Source: Modestobacter sp. DSM 44400 (GTDB lineage: Bacteria; Actinomycetota; Actinomycetes; Mycobacteriales; Geodermatophilaceae). Taken from it: 64,000 nt of DNA. The first letter of the stretch is position 1, and each line of letters starts with the position of its first letter. The DNA lies in the NCBI RefSeq assembly GCF_900107175.1, contig NZ_FNOZ01000010.1:62001-126000 (forward strand), written 5' to 3'. The notes beneath the pieces are model-generated. The model made no database searches. It was not told the DNA's origin and saw only the letters and a list, made by a program, of their open reading frames with translations. Shown piece after piece: positions 15,161-25,675 of this stretch. The translations under genes and the position numbers were made by a program.

Positions 15161-17044
15161 GTGCCCGACGACGGACGCACGCTCGGTCCGCGGCGCAGCT
15201 CCACCGGCCGGGCCAGCGGGCCGGTCGGCCGAGGGGGCGGCGTGCGGTCCCGCCGGTCCTCGCCGGTCGGCGCGCCTCCCGGCCGTCCCGGGCGGGGCAG
15301 GCGAGGCTCGGCTCCCGTGACGGCCGCGCGCGAGCAGCGCAACCGCTGGGGTCTGCTCTTTCTGATCACCCTGCTGGTCGTCGTGGTGGCCAAGCTCGTT
15401 GTACTGCAGGGCGTCGACGGCGCCGCCTACGCGCAAGCCGCCGAGGACGCCCGGATGCGCACGTTCCCGATCACCGCCGTCCGCGGGGAGATCACCGACC
15501 GCACGGGTCACGTGCTGGCCTACTCCGTCGACGCCGAGCGGGTCGTCGCCGACCCCGCCGTGGTGACCGACCCGGCGCGCACCGCGCTGGCGCTGACCAC
15601 GCTGCTGGACGTGCCCGCCTCCGAGCTCACCGAGAAGCTCTCCCGCGACGGTCGCTACGTCGTGCTCGCCCGCCGGATCCCCACCGACGTCACCGACCGC
15701 ATCCGGGCGCTGCCGGCCACCACCCGGGCCGGGCTCTCCTTCGAGCAGGACCCGGCGCGTCTCTATCCGGCCGGCGCGGTCGGCGGGCAGGTGGTCGGCT
15801 TCGTCGGCGCGGAGGGCACCGGCCTGGCCGGCATCGAGCAGACCTTCTCAGACCAGCTCGCGGGCACCGACGGGGAGGAGCGCGTCGAGGTCGACGGCCG
15901 CGGCAACCCGATCCCGTCGGGCATCGACGACACCACCCCGGCCACCGACGGCGCCACGGTCGCCCTCACCCTCGACGAGGACCTGCAGTTCGTCGTGCAG
16001 CAGCGGCTGGACGCCGCGTGCGCCGACGGCGCCACCAGTTCGGCCTCCGCGGTGGTGCTCGACGTGCACACCGGAGAGGTCGCCGCCATGGCCTCCTGTC
16101 CCGGCTACGACCCGGGCCACTACAACGAGACCGACCCCGACCTGCTCGGCAACCGAGCCGTCTCCGACGTCTACGAGCCCGGCTCGGTGATGAAGGCGGT
16201 GACCCTCTCCGCGGCGATCGAGGAGGGCAAGGCCGAGCCGGACACGGTGCTGCAGGTCCCCGGGCACATCCAGGCCGGCGACACGGTCGTCACCGACGCG
16301 CACGACCACGCCCCGATCGGCTTCACCGTCACCGGCATCCTGGCCAAGTCCAGCAACGTCGGGGCGATCATGCTCGCCCGGGAGATCGGCGACCAGAAGC
16401 TCGAGCAGTACCTGCGGGCCTTCGGCATCGGTTCGGAGACCGGCATCGAGCTGCCCGGTGAGAGCGGGGGCATCCTGCAGGACTCGGCGGACTGGACGAA
16501 GAGCCGGGCGGGGAACATCCCGATCGGCCAGGGCGTCTCGGTGACCACCCTGCAGATGGCGTCGGTGTACCAGACCCTGGCCAACGGCGGGGTGCGCATC
16601 CCGCCGCGGGTGATCAGCTCGGTCACCGCCGCCGATGGCACGGTCACCGACACCGCACGCCCGGAGGGCATCCGGGTGGTCAGCGAGTCCACCGCGGACA
16701 AGCTGACCTACATGCTCGAGGCCGTCGTCGGCAAGGGTGGCACCGCACCGTTGGGCGAGGTCGACGGCTTCCGGGTCGTCGGCAAGACCGGCACGGCGCA
16801 GCGGGCCAACCCCGACTGCAGCTGCTACGCCGGCGGCGGCTACTTCACCACCTTCGTCGGCTACGCCCCCGCCGACGACCCGCAGTACGTGGTGGCCGTG
16901 GACCTGGAACGACCGACCAGCTCGGCCGAAGGCGGCCAGGTCGCCGCGCCGGTGTTCGCCGACGTGATGCGGTACGCCCTGACTGCCGGCGGGGTCGTGC
17001 CCTCCGGATCGCCGCGACCGGACTTCACCCTCACCGTCCCCTGA
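15161..17044 (+). CDS. ftsI: septal peptidoglycan transpeptidase FtsI (PBP3-type)
   Basis: A 627-residue class B penicillin-binding protein. A basic, Gly-rich cytoplasmic tail of about 60 residues is followed by one membrane helix (about residues 63-82), the PBP dimerisation domain (VRGEITDRTGHVLAYS, RLYPAGAVGGQVVGFVG), and the transpeptidase domain. The active-site serine is Ser342 in PGSVMK, the SxN motif is SSN, and the KTGT motif begins at Lys542. It crosslinks septal peptidoglycan together with FtsW. The GTG start lies three bases after the ftsL stop. Confidence 0.95.
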   Translation: MPDDGRTLGPRRSSTGRASGPVGRGGGVRSRRSSPVGAPPGRPGRGRRGSAPVTAAREQRNRWGLLFLITLLVVVVAKLVVLQGVDGAAYAQAAEDARMRTFPITAVRGEITDRTGHVLAYSVDAERVVADPAVVTDPARTALALTTLLDVPASELTEKLSRDGRYVVLARRIPTDVTDRIRALPATTRAGLSFEQDPARLYPAGAVGGQVVGFVGAEGTGLAGIEQTFSDQLAGTDGEERVEVDGRGNPIPSGIDDTTPATDGATVALTLDEDLQFVVQQRLDAACADGATSSASAVVLDVHTGEVAAMASCPGYDPGHYNETDPDLLGNRAVSDVYEPGSVMKAVTLSAAIEEGKAEPDTVLQVPGHIQAGDTVVTDAHDHAPIGFTVTGILAKSSNVGAIMLAREIGDQKLEQYLRAFGIGSETGIELPGESGGILQDSADWTKSRAGNIPIGQGVSVTTLQMASVYQTLANGGVRIPPRVISSVTAADGTVTDTARPEGIRVVSESTADKLTYMLEAVVGKGGTAPLGEVDGFRVVGKTGTAQRANPDCSCYAGGGYFTTFVGYAPADDPQYVVAVDLERPTSSAEGGQVAAPVFADVMRYALTAGGVVPSGSPRPDFTLTVP

Positions 17045-17104
17045 CCAGGAAAGGCGTTCGGTGCAGCCGGGGCATGGCGCTCTCGGGGCGCAGCCCGTCG
17101 CCGG

Positions 17105-17119
17105 TAGATTGGACACTCG
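17105..17119 (+). promoter_or_regulatory. possible leaderless promoter of murE
   Basis: TAGATT (17105-17110) fits the actinobacterial -10 consensus TANNNT, and the GTG of murE begins nine bases after the start of the gap, where transcription should start. No Shine-Dalgarno precedes the GTG. No clear -35 box is visible. The call depends on the spacing alone. Confidence 0.45.
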
Positions 17120-18687
17120 TGAGTCCGACCGCCTCCGGGCCGGTCCCCCGGCCTGCGGGGACCCGCCCGCTCTCCCTCGCCGACCTGAGCGACCTCATCG
17201 GCGACCCCGTGGCCGGCGAGCCCGGCACCGCGGTGACCGGTGTGACCCTCGCTTCGAACGACGTCGTTCCCGGTGACCTGTACGCGGCGCTGCCCGGTGC
17301 CCGGACCCACGGCGCCCGCTACGCCGCGGACGCCGCGTCGCGTGGGGCGGTCGCCGTGCTCACCGACCCCGCGGGCGAGGAACTGGCCCGCGCCACCGGG
17401 CTGGCCGTGTGCGTCGTCGCCGACCCCCGCGGGCTGCTGGGCAGCGTCGCGGCCCTGGTGTACGGCTCACCCAGCGAGCACCTGGCCGTCCTGGGCATCA
17501 CCGGCACCAACGGCAAGACGACGACGGCCTTCCTGGTCGAGGCCGGCCTGGCCGCGGCCGGCTGGCCCAGCGGCCTCATCGGCACCGTGCAGGCGCGCAC
17601 CCGCGGCCGGGATGCACACGGTGGCCCCGTCACCACCGCCTTCCCCAGCGTCCGCACCACCCCGGAGGCGCCGGATCTGCACGCCCTGCTCGCCACGATG
17701 GTCGGCTCCGGCGTGCGCGCGGTGGTCATGGAGGTCTCCAGCCACGCCCTCGTCCAGGGCCGGGTCGGCGGGGTCCGCTTCGCCGCCGCCGGGTTCACCA
17801 ACCTCTCCCGCGACCACCTGGACTTCCACGGCGACGTGGAGAGCTACTTCCGGGCCAAGGCACTGCTCTTCGACGGGCGGGCCGCCGTCGAGGTGGTCGA
17901 CGTCGACGACCCGGCCGGCCGCCGTCTGATGAGCCCGGGCACGGTTACCGTCTCCACCGCCGGCGCGACCGACGCCGACTGGTCGGCCACCGACGTGGCC
18001 GCCCTCCCCGCCGGCGGGTCGACGTTCACGCTGCACGGCCCCGGCGGGCGCAGCTGGCCGGCGCGGCTGCGGCTGCCCGGGGGCTTCAATGTGGCCAACG
18101 CGGTACTGGCCGTCGCTCTGCTGGACGCCATCGGAGTGCCGGTCGAGGACGCGGTGGCCGGGCTCTCCCAGACCGTCGTCCCGGGTCGGATGGAGCCGGT
18201 GGACGCCGGCCAGCCGTTCATGGCCGTCGTCGACTACGCGCACACCCCCGACGCGGTCGCCACCGCCCTGGCTGCGCTGCGCGTTGCCACCCCCGGCCGG
18301 CTGCTGACCGTGCTGGGCTGCGGCGGTGACCGGGACGCCGGCAAGCGCCCGGGGATGGGCGCCGCGGCGGCCGCCGGCAGCGACCTGCTCGTCGTCACCG
18401 ACGACAACCCCCGATCCGAGGACCCGGCGGAGATCCGCCGGGCCATGCTCACCGGTGTGCAGGACCTCCCTGCCGACCGCCGGGCCGAGGTGCTCGAGAT
18501 CGGCGACCGGCGCGCCGCGCTGGCCGCCGCCGTGCGGGCGGCCCGGGCAGGGGACACCCTGCTGGTGGCCGGCAAGGGCCACGAGACCGGACAGGAGGTC
18601 GGGGACCGCGTGCTGCCCTTCGACGACCGCGCCGTGCTGCGCGAGGTGCTGGCCGAGCTGGCCGCCGACCCCGAGGTGACCGGGTGA
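17119..18687 (+). CDS. murE: UDP-MurNAc-tripeptide synthetase (meso-diaminopimelate-adding)
   Basis: A 522-residue Mur ligase. The ATP loop is GTNGKTTT (residues 129-136), the central domain holds VVMEVSSHAL and FTNLSRDHLDFHG, and the C-terminal domain has VVDYAHTPDA and TVLGCGGDRDAGKR. The DNPR motif (residues 429-432) is the family mark for meso-diaminopimelate as substrate rather than lysine, so the wall should be A1gamma-type with meso-DAP. It adds the third residue of the stem peptide in the cytosol. A longer frame upstream exists, but the GTG with the TANNNT box just before it is preferred. The stop overlaps murF. Confidence 0.94.
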   Translation: MSPTASGPVPRPAGTRPLSLADLSDLIGDPVAGEPGTAVTGVTLASNDVVPGDLYAALPGARTHGARYAADAASRGAVAVLTDPAGEELARATGLAVCVVADPRGLLGSVAALVYGSPSEHLAVLGITGTNGKTTTAFLVEAGLAAAGWPSGLIGTVQARTRGRDAHGGPVTTAFPSVRTTPEAPDLHALLATMVGSGVRAVVMEVSSHALVQGRVGGVRFAAAGFTNLSRDHLDFHGDVESYFRAKALLFDGRAAVEVVDVDDPAGRRLMSPGTVTVSTAGATDADWSATDVAALPAGGSTFTLHGPGGRSWPARLRLPGGFNVANAVLAVALLDAIGVPVEDAVAGLSQTVVPGRMEPVDAGQPFMAVVDYAHTPDAVATALAALRVATPGRLLTVLGCGGDRDAGKRPGMGAAAAAGSDLLVVTDDNPRSEDPAEIRRAMLTGVQDLPADRRAEVLEIGDRRAALAAAVRAARAGDTLLVAGKGHETGQEVGDRVLPFDDRAVLREVLAELAADPEVTG

Positions 18688-20153
18688 TCGCCCTGGACCT
18701 CGACGAGCTGGCCGCCGCGGTCGGCGGTGAGCTCGTGCTGCCCCCAGGCAGGGACACCCCGGGGGCCGTGAGCGGTTCCGTCACGGTCGACTCCCGCGCC
18801 GTGGGCGCCGGTGACCTGTTCGTCGCGCTGCCCGGCGAGCGGGCGGACGGCGCCGACTTCGTGCCGGCCGCGGCCGCCGCCGGCGCGGCGGCCGCGCTGA
18901 CCACCCGGCCGGACCCGTTGCTGGCCTGCGTGGTCGTCGCCGACCCGGTGTACGCCCTGGGCCGGCTGGCCGCCGCCGTGCACGAGCGGCTGGTCACCGC
19001 CGGCCTGCTCACCGTCGGCATTACCGGCTCCTCGGGCAAGACCTCCACCAAGGACCTGCTGGGCCAGGTGCTGGCCGCCGCCGGCCCCACGGTTAGCCCA
19101 CAGGGCTCCTTCAACAACGACATCGGCCTGCCGCTGACGGTGCTCACCGCCGACACGCGGACCCGCTTCCTGGTGCTGGAGATGGGCTCGCGCGGGCCGG
19201 GGCACATCGCCCGGCTCTGCGCCATCGCCCGCCCGCAGGTCGGAGTGGTCCTCAACGTGGGCTCGGCGCACCTCGGGGAGTTCGGCAGCGCCGAGGTCAT
19301 CGCCGCCAGCAAGGGCGAGCTGGTCGAGGCGCTGCCCGCCGGGGGCACCGCCGTCCTCAACGCCGACGACCCGCGGGTCGCCGGCATGGCCCCGCGCACC
19401 CGCGCCCGGGTGGTTACCACCGGCGTGACGACGACGACCGCCGACGTGCGTGCCCTCGACGTCGAGCTCGACGAGGCCGCCCGAGCCCGGTTCACCCTGG
19501 CCGCGGCGGGGGAGGAGCACCCGGTGACGCTGCAGGTCGTGGGCGCCCATCAGGTCGCCAACGCGCTGTCCGCGGCCGCCGCGGCGCTGGCCGCCGGCCT
19601 GGCACCGGCCCAGGTCGCCGAGGCGCTGTCGGCCGCCGGTCCGCGCAGCCGCTGGCGGATGGAGGTGACCCGCCGGGCCGACGGCGTCACCGTGGTCAAC
19701 GACGCCTACAACGCCAATCCGGAGTCCATGGGCGCCGCGCTGGCAGCGCTGGCCGGCCTGGCCGGGCAGCGGCGGATCGCGGTCCTCGGCGCGATGGGGG
19801 AGCTGGGCCCCGGGGCGGACGCCGCCCACGCCAAACTCGGCCGCGACGCCGTCCGGGCGGGGGTCGACGTGCTGGTCTCGGTCGGTCCGGACGCCATCGG
19901 CGTGCACACCGGTGCGCTGGCCGAGGGGTCGGCCGACGGTGGTGCGGACGCCGGTCACGACCTCGGCCGGGCGGTGCACGTCGCCGACCGCGCCGCGGCC
20001 GGCCGGCTGCTCGCCGGGCTGCTCGCACCCGGGGACGTCGTGCTCGTCAAGGCTTCCCGGTCCTATGGTCTGGAGCTGCTGGCCGCGCAACTGGTGGACC
20101 CAGACCTGCTCGCCGACGGCACCACCGGCAGCACCGGGAAGGGAACTGCGTGA
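18684..20153 (+). CDS. murF: UDP-MurNAc-tripeptide:D-Ala-D-Ala ligase
   Basis: A 489-residue Mur ligase: N-terminal VTVDSRAVGAGDLFVALPG, ATP loop GITGSSGKTSTKD, then SFNNDIGLPLT, LNVGSAHLGEFGS and the C-terminal VVNDAYNANPESM and AVLGAMGELG motifs, all typical of MurF. It adds D-Ala-D-Ala to complete the pentapeptide precursor. The GTG start overlaps the murE TGA, and the stop overlaps the mraY GTG, so the three genes are coupled. Confidence 0.95.
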   Translation: MIALDLDELAAAVGGELVLPPGRDTPGAVSGSVTVDSRAVGAGDLFVALPGERADGADFVPAAAAAGAAAALTTRPDPLLACVVVADPVYALGRLAAAVHERLVTAGLLTVGITGSSGKTSTKDLLGQVLAAAGPTVSPQGSFNNDIGLPLTVLTADTRTRFLVLEMGSRGPGHIARLCAIARPQVGVVLNVGSAHLGEFGSAEVIAASKGELVEALPAGGTAVLNADDPRVAGMAPRTRARVVTTGVTTTTADVRALDVELDEAARARFTLAAAGEEHPVTLQVVGAHQVANALSAAAAALAAGLAPAQVAEALSAAGPRSRWRMEVTRRADGVTVVNDAYNANPESMGAALAALAGLAGQRRIAVLGAMGELGPGADAAHAKLGRDAVRAGVDVLVSVGPDAIGVHTGALAEGSADGGADAGHDLGRAVHVADRAAAGRLLAGLLAPGDVVLVKASRSYGLELLAAQLVDPDLLADGTTGSTGKGTA

Positions 20154-21229
20154 AGTCGGTCCTGATCGCGGCCACGTTCGCCCTGGTCATCTCCATCCTG
20201 CTCACCCCGCTGGCGATCAAGACCTTCCGGCGGCGCGGCTTCGGTCAGGAGATCCGGGACGACGGGCCGGAGAGCCACCTGTCCAAGAAGGGGACGCCCA
20301 CGATGGGCGGCACCGTGATGGTGCTGGCCACCGTCGGCGGGTACCTGATCGCCCACCTCTTCCTGCTCAACCAGACCGGGCGCGGGGTCACCGCCACGGG
20401 CCTGCTGCTGCTGTTCCTGCTGATCGGGTTGGGCACCGTCGGCTTCCTCGACGACTACCTGAAGATCCGGTACCGCCGCAGCCTGGGCCTGAACAAGACC
20501 GCGAAGCTGGTCGGCCAGCTCGTCATCGGCGTCGCGTTCGCCGTCCTCGCGCTGTGGGCCAAGGACGACGACGGCGTGCCCGTGGCCTCCGCGGCGGTCT
20601 CCTTCGTCCGGGACATCGCGCCGCTGACCCTGCCGGTCGTCGTGTTCGCCGTGCTGGCCTACCTGTTCATCGCCGGCTTCTCCAACGCGGTGAATCTGAC
20701 CGACGGGCTGGACGGGCTGGCGGCCGGCTGCTCGGCGATGGTCTTCGCCTCCTACGTGATCATCTCGTTCTGGCAGTTCGGCCACGACTGCAGCACCGCG
20801 CTGGTCGACGGTTGCTACACCGTCCGCAACCCGCTGGACGTCACTCTGGTCGCCGCCGCCGCGATGGGCGCGTGCCTGGGCTTCCTGTGGTGGAACACCT
20901 CCCCGGCCCGGATCTTCATGGGCGACACCGGCTCCCTCGCCCTGGGCGGGCTGATGGCCGGGCTGGCGATCGTGACCCGTACCGAGCTGCTGCTGGTGGT
21001 CCTCGGCGGGCTGTTCGTGGCGGTCACCCTGTCGGTGGTCATCCAGGTGGCGTTCTTCCGGGCCACCCGACGCCGGGTGTTCCGGATGGCGCCGCTGCAC
21101 CACCACTTCGAGCTCGCCGGCTGGGCGGAGAGCACGGTCATCGTGCGGTTCTGGCTGGTCACCGGCATGGCGGTGGCCTTCGGGATAGGGCTGTTCTACT
21201 CCGACTGGCTGGACTTCGCCGGCCTCTAG
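20150..21229 (+). CDS. mraY: phospho-MurNAc-pentapeptide translocase (lipid I synthase)
   Basis: A 359-residue polytopic membrane protein with about ten hydrophobic segments. Family motifs are GTPTMGG, the aspartate pair in VGFLDDYLKIR, the catalytic loop NAVNLTDGLDGLA, FMGDTGSLALGG, and the histidine-rich MAPLHHHFEL loop. It transfers phospho-MurNAc-pentapeptide to undecaprenyl phosphate. The GTG start overlaps the murF stop. The gene is not followed by murD, which is its usual neighbour. Confidence 0.97.
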   Translation: MKSVLIAATFALVISILLTPLAIKTFRRRGFGQEIRDDGPESHLSKKGTPTMGGTVMVLATVGGYLIAHLFLLNQTGRGVTATGLLLLFLLIGLGTVGFLDDYLKIRYRRSLGLNKTAKLVGQLVIGVAFAVLALWAKDDDGVPVASAAVSFVRDIAPLTLPVVVFAVLAYLFIAGFSNAVNLTDGLDGLAAGCSAMVFASYVIISFWQFGHDCSTALVDGCYTVRNPLDVTLVAAAAMGACLGFLWWNTSPARIFMGDTGSLALGGLMAGLAIVTRTELLLVVLGGLFVAVTLSVVIQVAFFRATRRRVFRMAPLHHHFELAGWAESTVIVRFWLVTGMAVAFGIGLFYSDWLDFAGL

Positions 21230-21246
21230 GCAGCCGGCCGGCCCGA

Positions 21247-21272
21247 TCCGCAGAAATGGCCATTTCTGCGGA
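21247..21272. repeat. perfect 26-bp palindrome after mraY
   Basis: A fully self-complementary sequence centred on GAAATGGCCATTTC, flanked by TCCGCA and TGCGGA arms. It lies 18 bases behind the mraY stop, in the 185-base gap where murD would be expected. It could form a cruciform or terminator stem, but there is no loop and no T tract, so a repetitive element or a protein-binding site is just as likely. Confidence 0.8.
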
Positions 21273-21414
21273 CCGGTCGTTCATCACTGGCGCGACACGC
21301 CCCGTCGGTCCAGCGCGCGGCGCCCCGCAGCGGCGACCATGGGGCTGTGGTGACGGATGGGGAGCACGTGCTGAGAAGGGTCCGCGCTGCCGCCGTCCAC
21401 CAGGGGACCGGCCG

Positions 21415-23076
21415 GTGACCGCCGGGACCCGTCAGCGCCCCGTCCGTGAGCGCGCCGCCCGGGAGGGCATCGTGCGGCGGCGCAACGCCGGGGCGGACGA
21501 CGAGCCGGGGAGCCTCGCGGCGTTCGGCCTGCGGCTGCGCGGGCCGGCCTGGCTCGACGGGCCGATGACGACCTCGAACCTGGTGCTCGGATCGGCCGGC
21601 ATGCTGCTGGCGATCGGGCTGATCATGGTCTTCTCCGCCTCCGCCATCGAGGCGGCCACGGCCGGCCAGCCGGCCTGGCTGCCCGGGGTGCGCCAGATCG
21701 CCTTCGCGGTTTTCGGCCTGATCGGCATGCTCGCCGCCATGCACCTGCCGGTGGGCCGGGTCCGCCGGCACTCCGGCCACGCCATGCTCGTCGTCGTCGC
21801 CCTGCTGGTGCTCGTGCTGGTGCCCGGATTGGGGCTCAGGCTCAACGGCTCGCGGGCCTGGTTCGACCTGGGCGTCACGAACTTCCAGCCCTCGGAGGTC
21901 GGGAAGCTGGTGTTCGCGCTGTGGGGCGCGCACGTGATCGCGACCCGCGATCGGTACCTGACCACCAAATCGCTGCTCGTGCCGGTGCTGCCGGTCTTCG
22001 GGGTGTTCTCCCTGCTGCTGCTCGCCGAACCGGACATGGGCGCGGTGGTGAGCCTGGGCCTGGTGCTGGCCGGGCTGGTGTGGGCCGGCGGGCTGTCCCG
22101 GCGCTGGATCGGTGCCGCCGTCCTGGGCACGGTGGCCGTCGTGTTCCTGATGGTGAACGCCGCCGACTACCGGATGGCCCGGTTCACCTCCTTCCTCGAT
22201 CCGTGCGCCGACGCCTCCGACGGCGGTTATCAGGCCTGTCACGGGCTGTACGCACTGGCCACCGGCGGCTTCTGGGGCGTCGGGCTGGGCAACAGCGCGA
22301 TGAAGTGGAACCTGCTGCCGCACGCCGAGTCCGACTACATCTTCGCGATCATCGGCGAGGAGCTGGGCCTGGTCGGCTGCGTCGTGGTGGTCGGCCTGTA
22401 CGGGATCCTCGCCTACGCCGGGTTCCGCATCGCCCGCCGCTCGACCGACCGGTTCATCCAGCTGGCCAGCGTCGCGATCACCGTCTGGCTGATCGGCCAG
22501 GCCGCCATGAACATGGGCTACGTCGTGGGGCTGCTGCCGGTCACCGGCGTCCAGCTGCCCTTGATCTCCGCCGGTGGCACGTCGCTGGTGCTCACCCTGT
22601 TCATCGTCGGGCTGTTGGCCCGGTTCGCCCGATCCGAGCCCGACGCGATCGCCCACCAACGCGCCCAGCGCCGAGGCCCGCTGACCCGGCTGCTGATGCC
22701 GGTGCCCGCGGCCGCCGTGGACGCGCTGCCGGGCCGCCGCCGGAAGGTGCGCCGTCCCCACCCGGACGAGCGGCCGGCCCGGGACGACGGCCGGACCGTG
22801 ACCCGGGTGCCGCCCCGGCGCCCTGCGGCGGCCGCAGGCTCCCCACGGGCACCGCAGCGACCGGCCCCGCGGCCGTCCGGGCGCGACCAGTCCACCACCC
22901 CGCCCGAGCAGGCCTCCCGCCGCGACCGGCAGACTGCCCGCGGCCGGCTCCCTGCCGGTGACCGCCCGCCGCCCCGCAACCGGCCGCCCGTGCCCGGTGA
23001 ACCGCCCGCCGTCCGCGGGCGACCGGCAGCCCGGTCCCATCCTCCGAGAACCGAACGGCCAGGACGTCCGCAGTGA
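21415..23076 (+). CDS. ftsW: septal peptidoglycan glycosyltransferase FtsW (SEDS family)
   Basis: A 553-residue SEDS protein with about ten membrane segments from residue 60 onward. Motifs include [14 protein letters not shown] and FQPSEVGKL, the Asp of [28 protein letters not shown], and the C-terminal [15 protein letters not shown]. It polymerises lipid II into septal glycan with FtsI. The tail from about residue 420 is long, basic and Pro/Arg-rich and reaches the murG start. The GTG start overlaps a short upstream reading frame (21345-21418), not a recognised gene. Confidence 0.94.
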   Translation: MTAGTRQRPVRERAAREGIVRRRNAGADDEPGSLAAFGLRLRGPAWLDGPMTTSNLVLGSAGMLLAIGLIMVFSASAIEAATAGQPAWLPGVRQIAFAVFGLIGMLAAMHLPVGRVRRHSGHAMLVVVALLVLVLVPGLGLRLNGSRAWFDLGVTNFQPSEVGKLVFALWGAHVIATRDRYLTTKSLLVPVLPVFGVFSLLLLAEPDMGAVVSLGLVLAGLVWAGGLSRRWIGAAVLGTVAVVFLMVNAADYRMARFTSFLDPCADASDGGYQACHGLYALATGGFWGVGLGNSAMKWNLLPHAESDYIFAIIGEELGLVGCVVVVGLYGILAYAGFRIARRSTDRFIQLASVAITVWLIGQAAMNMGYVVGLLPVTGVQLPLISAGGTSLVLTLFIVGLLARFARSEPDAIAHQRAQRRGPLTRLLMPVPAAAVDALPGRRRKVRRPHPDERPARDDGRTVTRVPPRRPAAAAGSPRAPQRPAPRPSGRDQSTTPPEQASRRDRQTARGRLPAGDRPPPRNRPPVPGEPPAVRGRPAARSHPPRTERPGRPQ

Positions 23077-24218
23077 CCCACCCCCAGCCCGCCCCCGGGC
23101 CGACCGGCCCGGGGCGCCCGCTGTCCGTCGTCCTCGCCGGAGGCGGCACCGGCGGGCACATCGAGCCGATGCTCGCCCTCGCCGACGCCCTCACCCGCCG
23201 GACCGGTGCCCCCGGCGGCACGCCGCGGGTCACCTGCCTGGGCACCGCCCGCGGCATGGAGACCCGGCTGGTGCCGGCCCGCGGCTATGACCTGCGGCTG
23301 ATCCCACCGGTGCCGCTGCCCCGCAGGCCCACGCCGGACCTGCTCCGGGTGCCCGGCCGGGTGCGCCGGTCGGTCGCCGAGACCCGCGCACTGCTGCGCG
23401 AGCTGGACGCCGACGTCGTGGTCGGCTTCGGCGGCTACGTCGCGCTGCCGGCGTACCTGGCCGCCTGGCGCAACTCCGTCCCGGTGGTCGTGCACGAGCA
23501 GAACGCGCTGCCCGGGCTGGCCAACCGGGTGGGTGCGCGGTTCGCCGCCCGGGTGGCGGTGACCGTGCCGGGCACCCCGCTGCGCGGCGCCGAGCACGTG
23601 GGCATGCCACTGCGGCCCCAGCTGACCTCGCTGGACCGGGCCGGGCTCCGCGCGGAGGCGCGGACGCACTTCGGCCTGGGCGCCGCCCGCCCGACGCTGC
23701 TCGTCTTCGGCGGCTCGCAGGGCGCGGCGTCGCTCAACCGGGCCGCCGTCGGCGCGGCCGACGCGCTGACCGCGGCCGGCGTCGCGGTGCTGCACGCCCG
23801 CGGCCCCAAGAACACCGACGTGACGGTGCCGGCCCGCGCCCCGGGCAAGGCGCCGTACGTGGTCGTCGACTACCTGGAACGGATGGACCTCGCCTACGCC
23901 GCGGCCGATCTGGCGCTGTGCCGGTCGGGGGCGGTCACCGTGGCGGAGTTGTCCGCCGTGGGGCTGCCCGGGGTCTTCGTGCCGCTGCCGATCGGCAACG
24001 GCGAGCAGCGGCGCAACGCCCAGCCGCTGGTGGCGGCCGGCGGAGGACTGCTGGTCGAGGACGCCGAGCTGTCGCCGTCCTGGATCGCCGAGCACGTCGT
24101 CCCGCTGGTGACCGACCCGGCCGCACTGGCCGGCTACGCCGCGCACGCCAAGGCGGCCGGGTCACCGGACGCCGACGAGCGGCTGGCGGACATCGTGCTC
24201 CAGGCGGCACAGCGGTGA
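23073..24218 (+). CDS. murG: UDP-GlcNAc:lipid I N-acetylglucosaminyltransferase
   Basis: A 381-residue GT-B glycosyltransferase. Lipid-binding loops are [14 protein letters not shown] (about residues 19-32) and [11 protein letters not shown]. The UDP-GlcNAc side shows [29 protein letters not shown] and the terminal NAQPL region. It makes lipid II on the inner face of the membrane. The GTG start overlaps the ftsW TGA and the stop overlaps murC. Confidence 0.96.
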   Translation: MTHPQPAPGPTGPGRPLSVVLAGGGTGGHIEPMLALADALTRRTGAPGGTPRVTCLGTARGMETRLVPARGYDLRLIPPVPLPRRPTPDLLRVPGRVRRSVAETRALLRELDADVVVGFGGYVALPAYLAAWRNSVPVVVHEQNALPGLANRVGARFAARVAVTVPGTPLRGAEHVGMPLRPQLTSLDRAGLRAEARTHFGLGAARPTLLVFGGSQGAASLNRAAVGAADALTAAGVAVLHARGPKNTDVTVPARAPGKAPYVVVDYLERMDLAYAAADLALCRSGAVTVAELSAVGLPGVFVPLPIGNGEQRRNAQPLVAAGGGLLVEDAELSPSWIAEHVVPLVTDPAALAGYAAHAKAAGSPDADERLADIVLQAAQR

Positions 24219-25675
24219 GCGCCGCGGACGTCGCCGCCTGGCGCGACCCGATCCCCTCGTTGGCCGAGCTCGGCGCCGTGCACTTCGTCGGCATCGGTGG
24301 AGCCGGCATGAGCGGCATCGCCCGGATCCTGCTCGCCCGCGGGGTGACCGTCTCCGGCAGCGACCGGCGGGAGACGCCCACGCTGCGGGCGCTGGCCGCC
24401 CTCGGCGCCCGCGTCGCGGTGGGCCACGAAGCGGCGAACCTGGGGGCCGCGGACACCGTGGTGGTCTCCACCGCCATCCGCCCGGACAACCCGGAGCTGG
24501 CCACCGCCCGCGAGCGGGGGCTGCGGGTCCTGCCGCGGGCCGTCGCGCTCGCCGCGGTGATGGCCGGCCGGCGCAGCGTCGCGGTGGCCGGCACGCACGG
24601 CAAGACCTCCACGACCTCGATGCTCACCGTCGCGGTGCAGGCCTGCGGTGTCGACCCGTCGTTCGCGATCGGCGGGGACCTCAACGAGTCCGGCTCGAAC
24701 GCCCACGAGGGGGAGGGCGACGTCTTCGTCGCCGAGGCCGACGAGAGTGACCGCTCCTTCCTGCTGCTGGCCCCGTTCGGGGCGATCGTCACCAACGTCG
24801 AGGCCGACCACCTGGACAACTACGGCGACCTCGCCGCGGTCGAGGCCGCGTTCGACATCTTCATGGGCACGGTCGACGCCGGCGGCTTCGTCGTCCTGTG
24901 CGCTGACGACCCCGGCGCCGGCCGGCTGCGCGGTGCGCCGACGGCGGCGGCGCGGGTACGGACCTACGGCCTGAGCGCGGACGCCGACCTGCAGCTGTCG
25001 GACCTGGAGGTCGGGCGCGACGGGACGCGGTACACCGCAGTGCTGGACGGCGAGCCCCTCGGGCCGGTGCAGATCCAGCTGCCGGGGGCCCACATGGCCC
25101 TCAACAGCGCCGCCGCGCTGCTGGCCGGCCTGGAGCTCGGCCTGCCGGCCGCCGGCCTGCTGGCCGGCCTGGCCCGCTTCGGCGGCGTCCACCGCCGGTT
25201 CGAGCTCAAGGGCACCGCGGCCGGCGTCCGCGTCTACGACGACTACGCGCACCACCCCACCGAGGTCAGCGCTCAGCTGCGGGCCGCCCGGGCGGTCGTT
25301 GGCGAGGGGCGGCTGGTGGTGGCCTTCCAGCCGCACCTGTACAGCCGGACCGCCGAGTTCGCCGCCGGCTTCGGGGAGGCCCTCGGGCTGGCCGACGAGG
25401 TGGTGGTGATGGACGTCTACGGCGCCCGGGAGGATCCGGTGCCGGGCGTGACCGGGGCGCTGGTCGCCGACGCCGTCCCGCTGCCGCCGGGGCAGGTGCT
25501 GTTCGAGCCGTCCTGGTCCGCCGCCGCGCCGGCGCTGGCCGCGCGGGCCAGATCGGGCGATCTGGTCCTGACCATGGGCGCCGGGGACGTGTCGATGGTC
25601 GGCCCCGAGGTGCTCGCCGCGCTGAGCTCGCCGGCGGGACCCGAGGGGGACGGCGCGGAGGTCGGGCTCCGGTGA
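24215..25675 (+). CDS. murC: UDP-MurNAc:L-alanine ligase
   Basis: A 486-residue Mur ligase: [14 protein letters not shown] at the N-terminus, ATP loop [24 protein letters not shown] and [12 protein letters not shown] in the central domain, [12 protein letters not shown] and FQPHLYSRT in the C-terminal domain. These are diagnostic of MurC, which adds the first residue of the stem peptide. GTG start overlaps murG. MurC, E and F are all present in the cluster, which makes the absence of MurD stand out. Confidence 0.95.
   Translation: MSAADVAAWRDPIPSLAELGAVHFVGIGGAGMSGIARILLARGVTVSGSDRRETPTLRALAALGARVAVGHEAANLGAADTVVVSTAIRPDNPELATARERGLRVLPRAVALAAVMAGRRSVAVAGTHGKTSTTSMLTVAVQACGVDPSFAIGGDLNESGSNAHEGEGDVFVAEADESDRSFLLLAPFGAIVTNVEADHLDNYGDLAAVEAAFDIFMGTVDAGGFVVLCADDPGAGRLRGAPTAAARVRTYGLSADADLQLSDLEVGRDGTRYTAVLDGEPLGPVQIQLPGAHMALNSAAALLAGLELGLPAAGLLAGLARFGGVHRRFELKGTAAGVRVYDDYAHHPTEVSAQLRAARAVVGEGRLVVAFQPHLYSRTAEFAAGFGEALGLADEVVVMDVYGAREDPVPGVTGALVADAVPLPPGQVLFEPSWSAAAPALAARARSGDLVLTMGAGDVSMVGPEVLAALSSPAGPEGDGAEVGLR

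Noticed and set aside
21256-21414. Alternative ftsW start at ATG 21256, extending the protein into the palindrome
   Set aside because: The frame is open, but the extra residues do not resemble FtsW, the ATG lies inside the palindrome, and no ribosome binding site precedes it.
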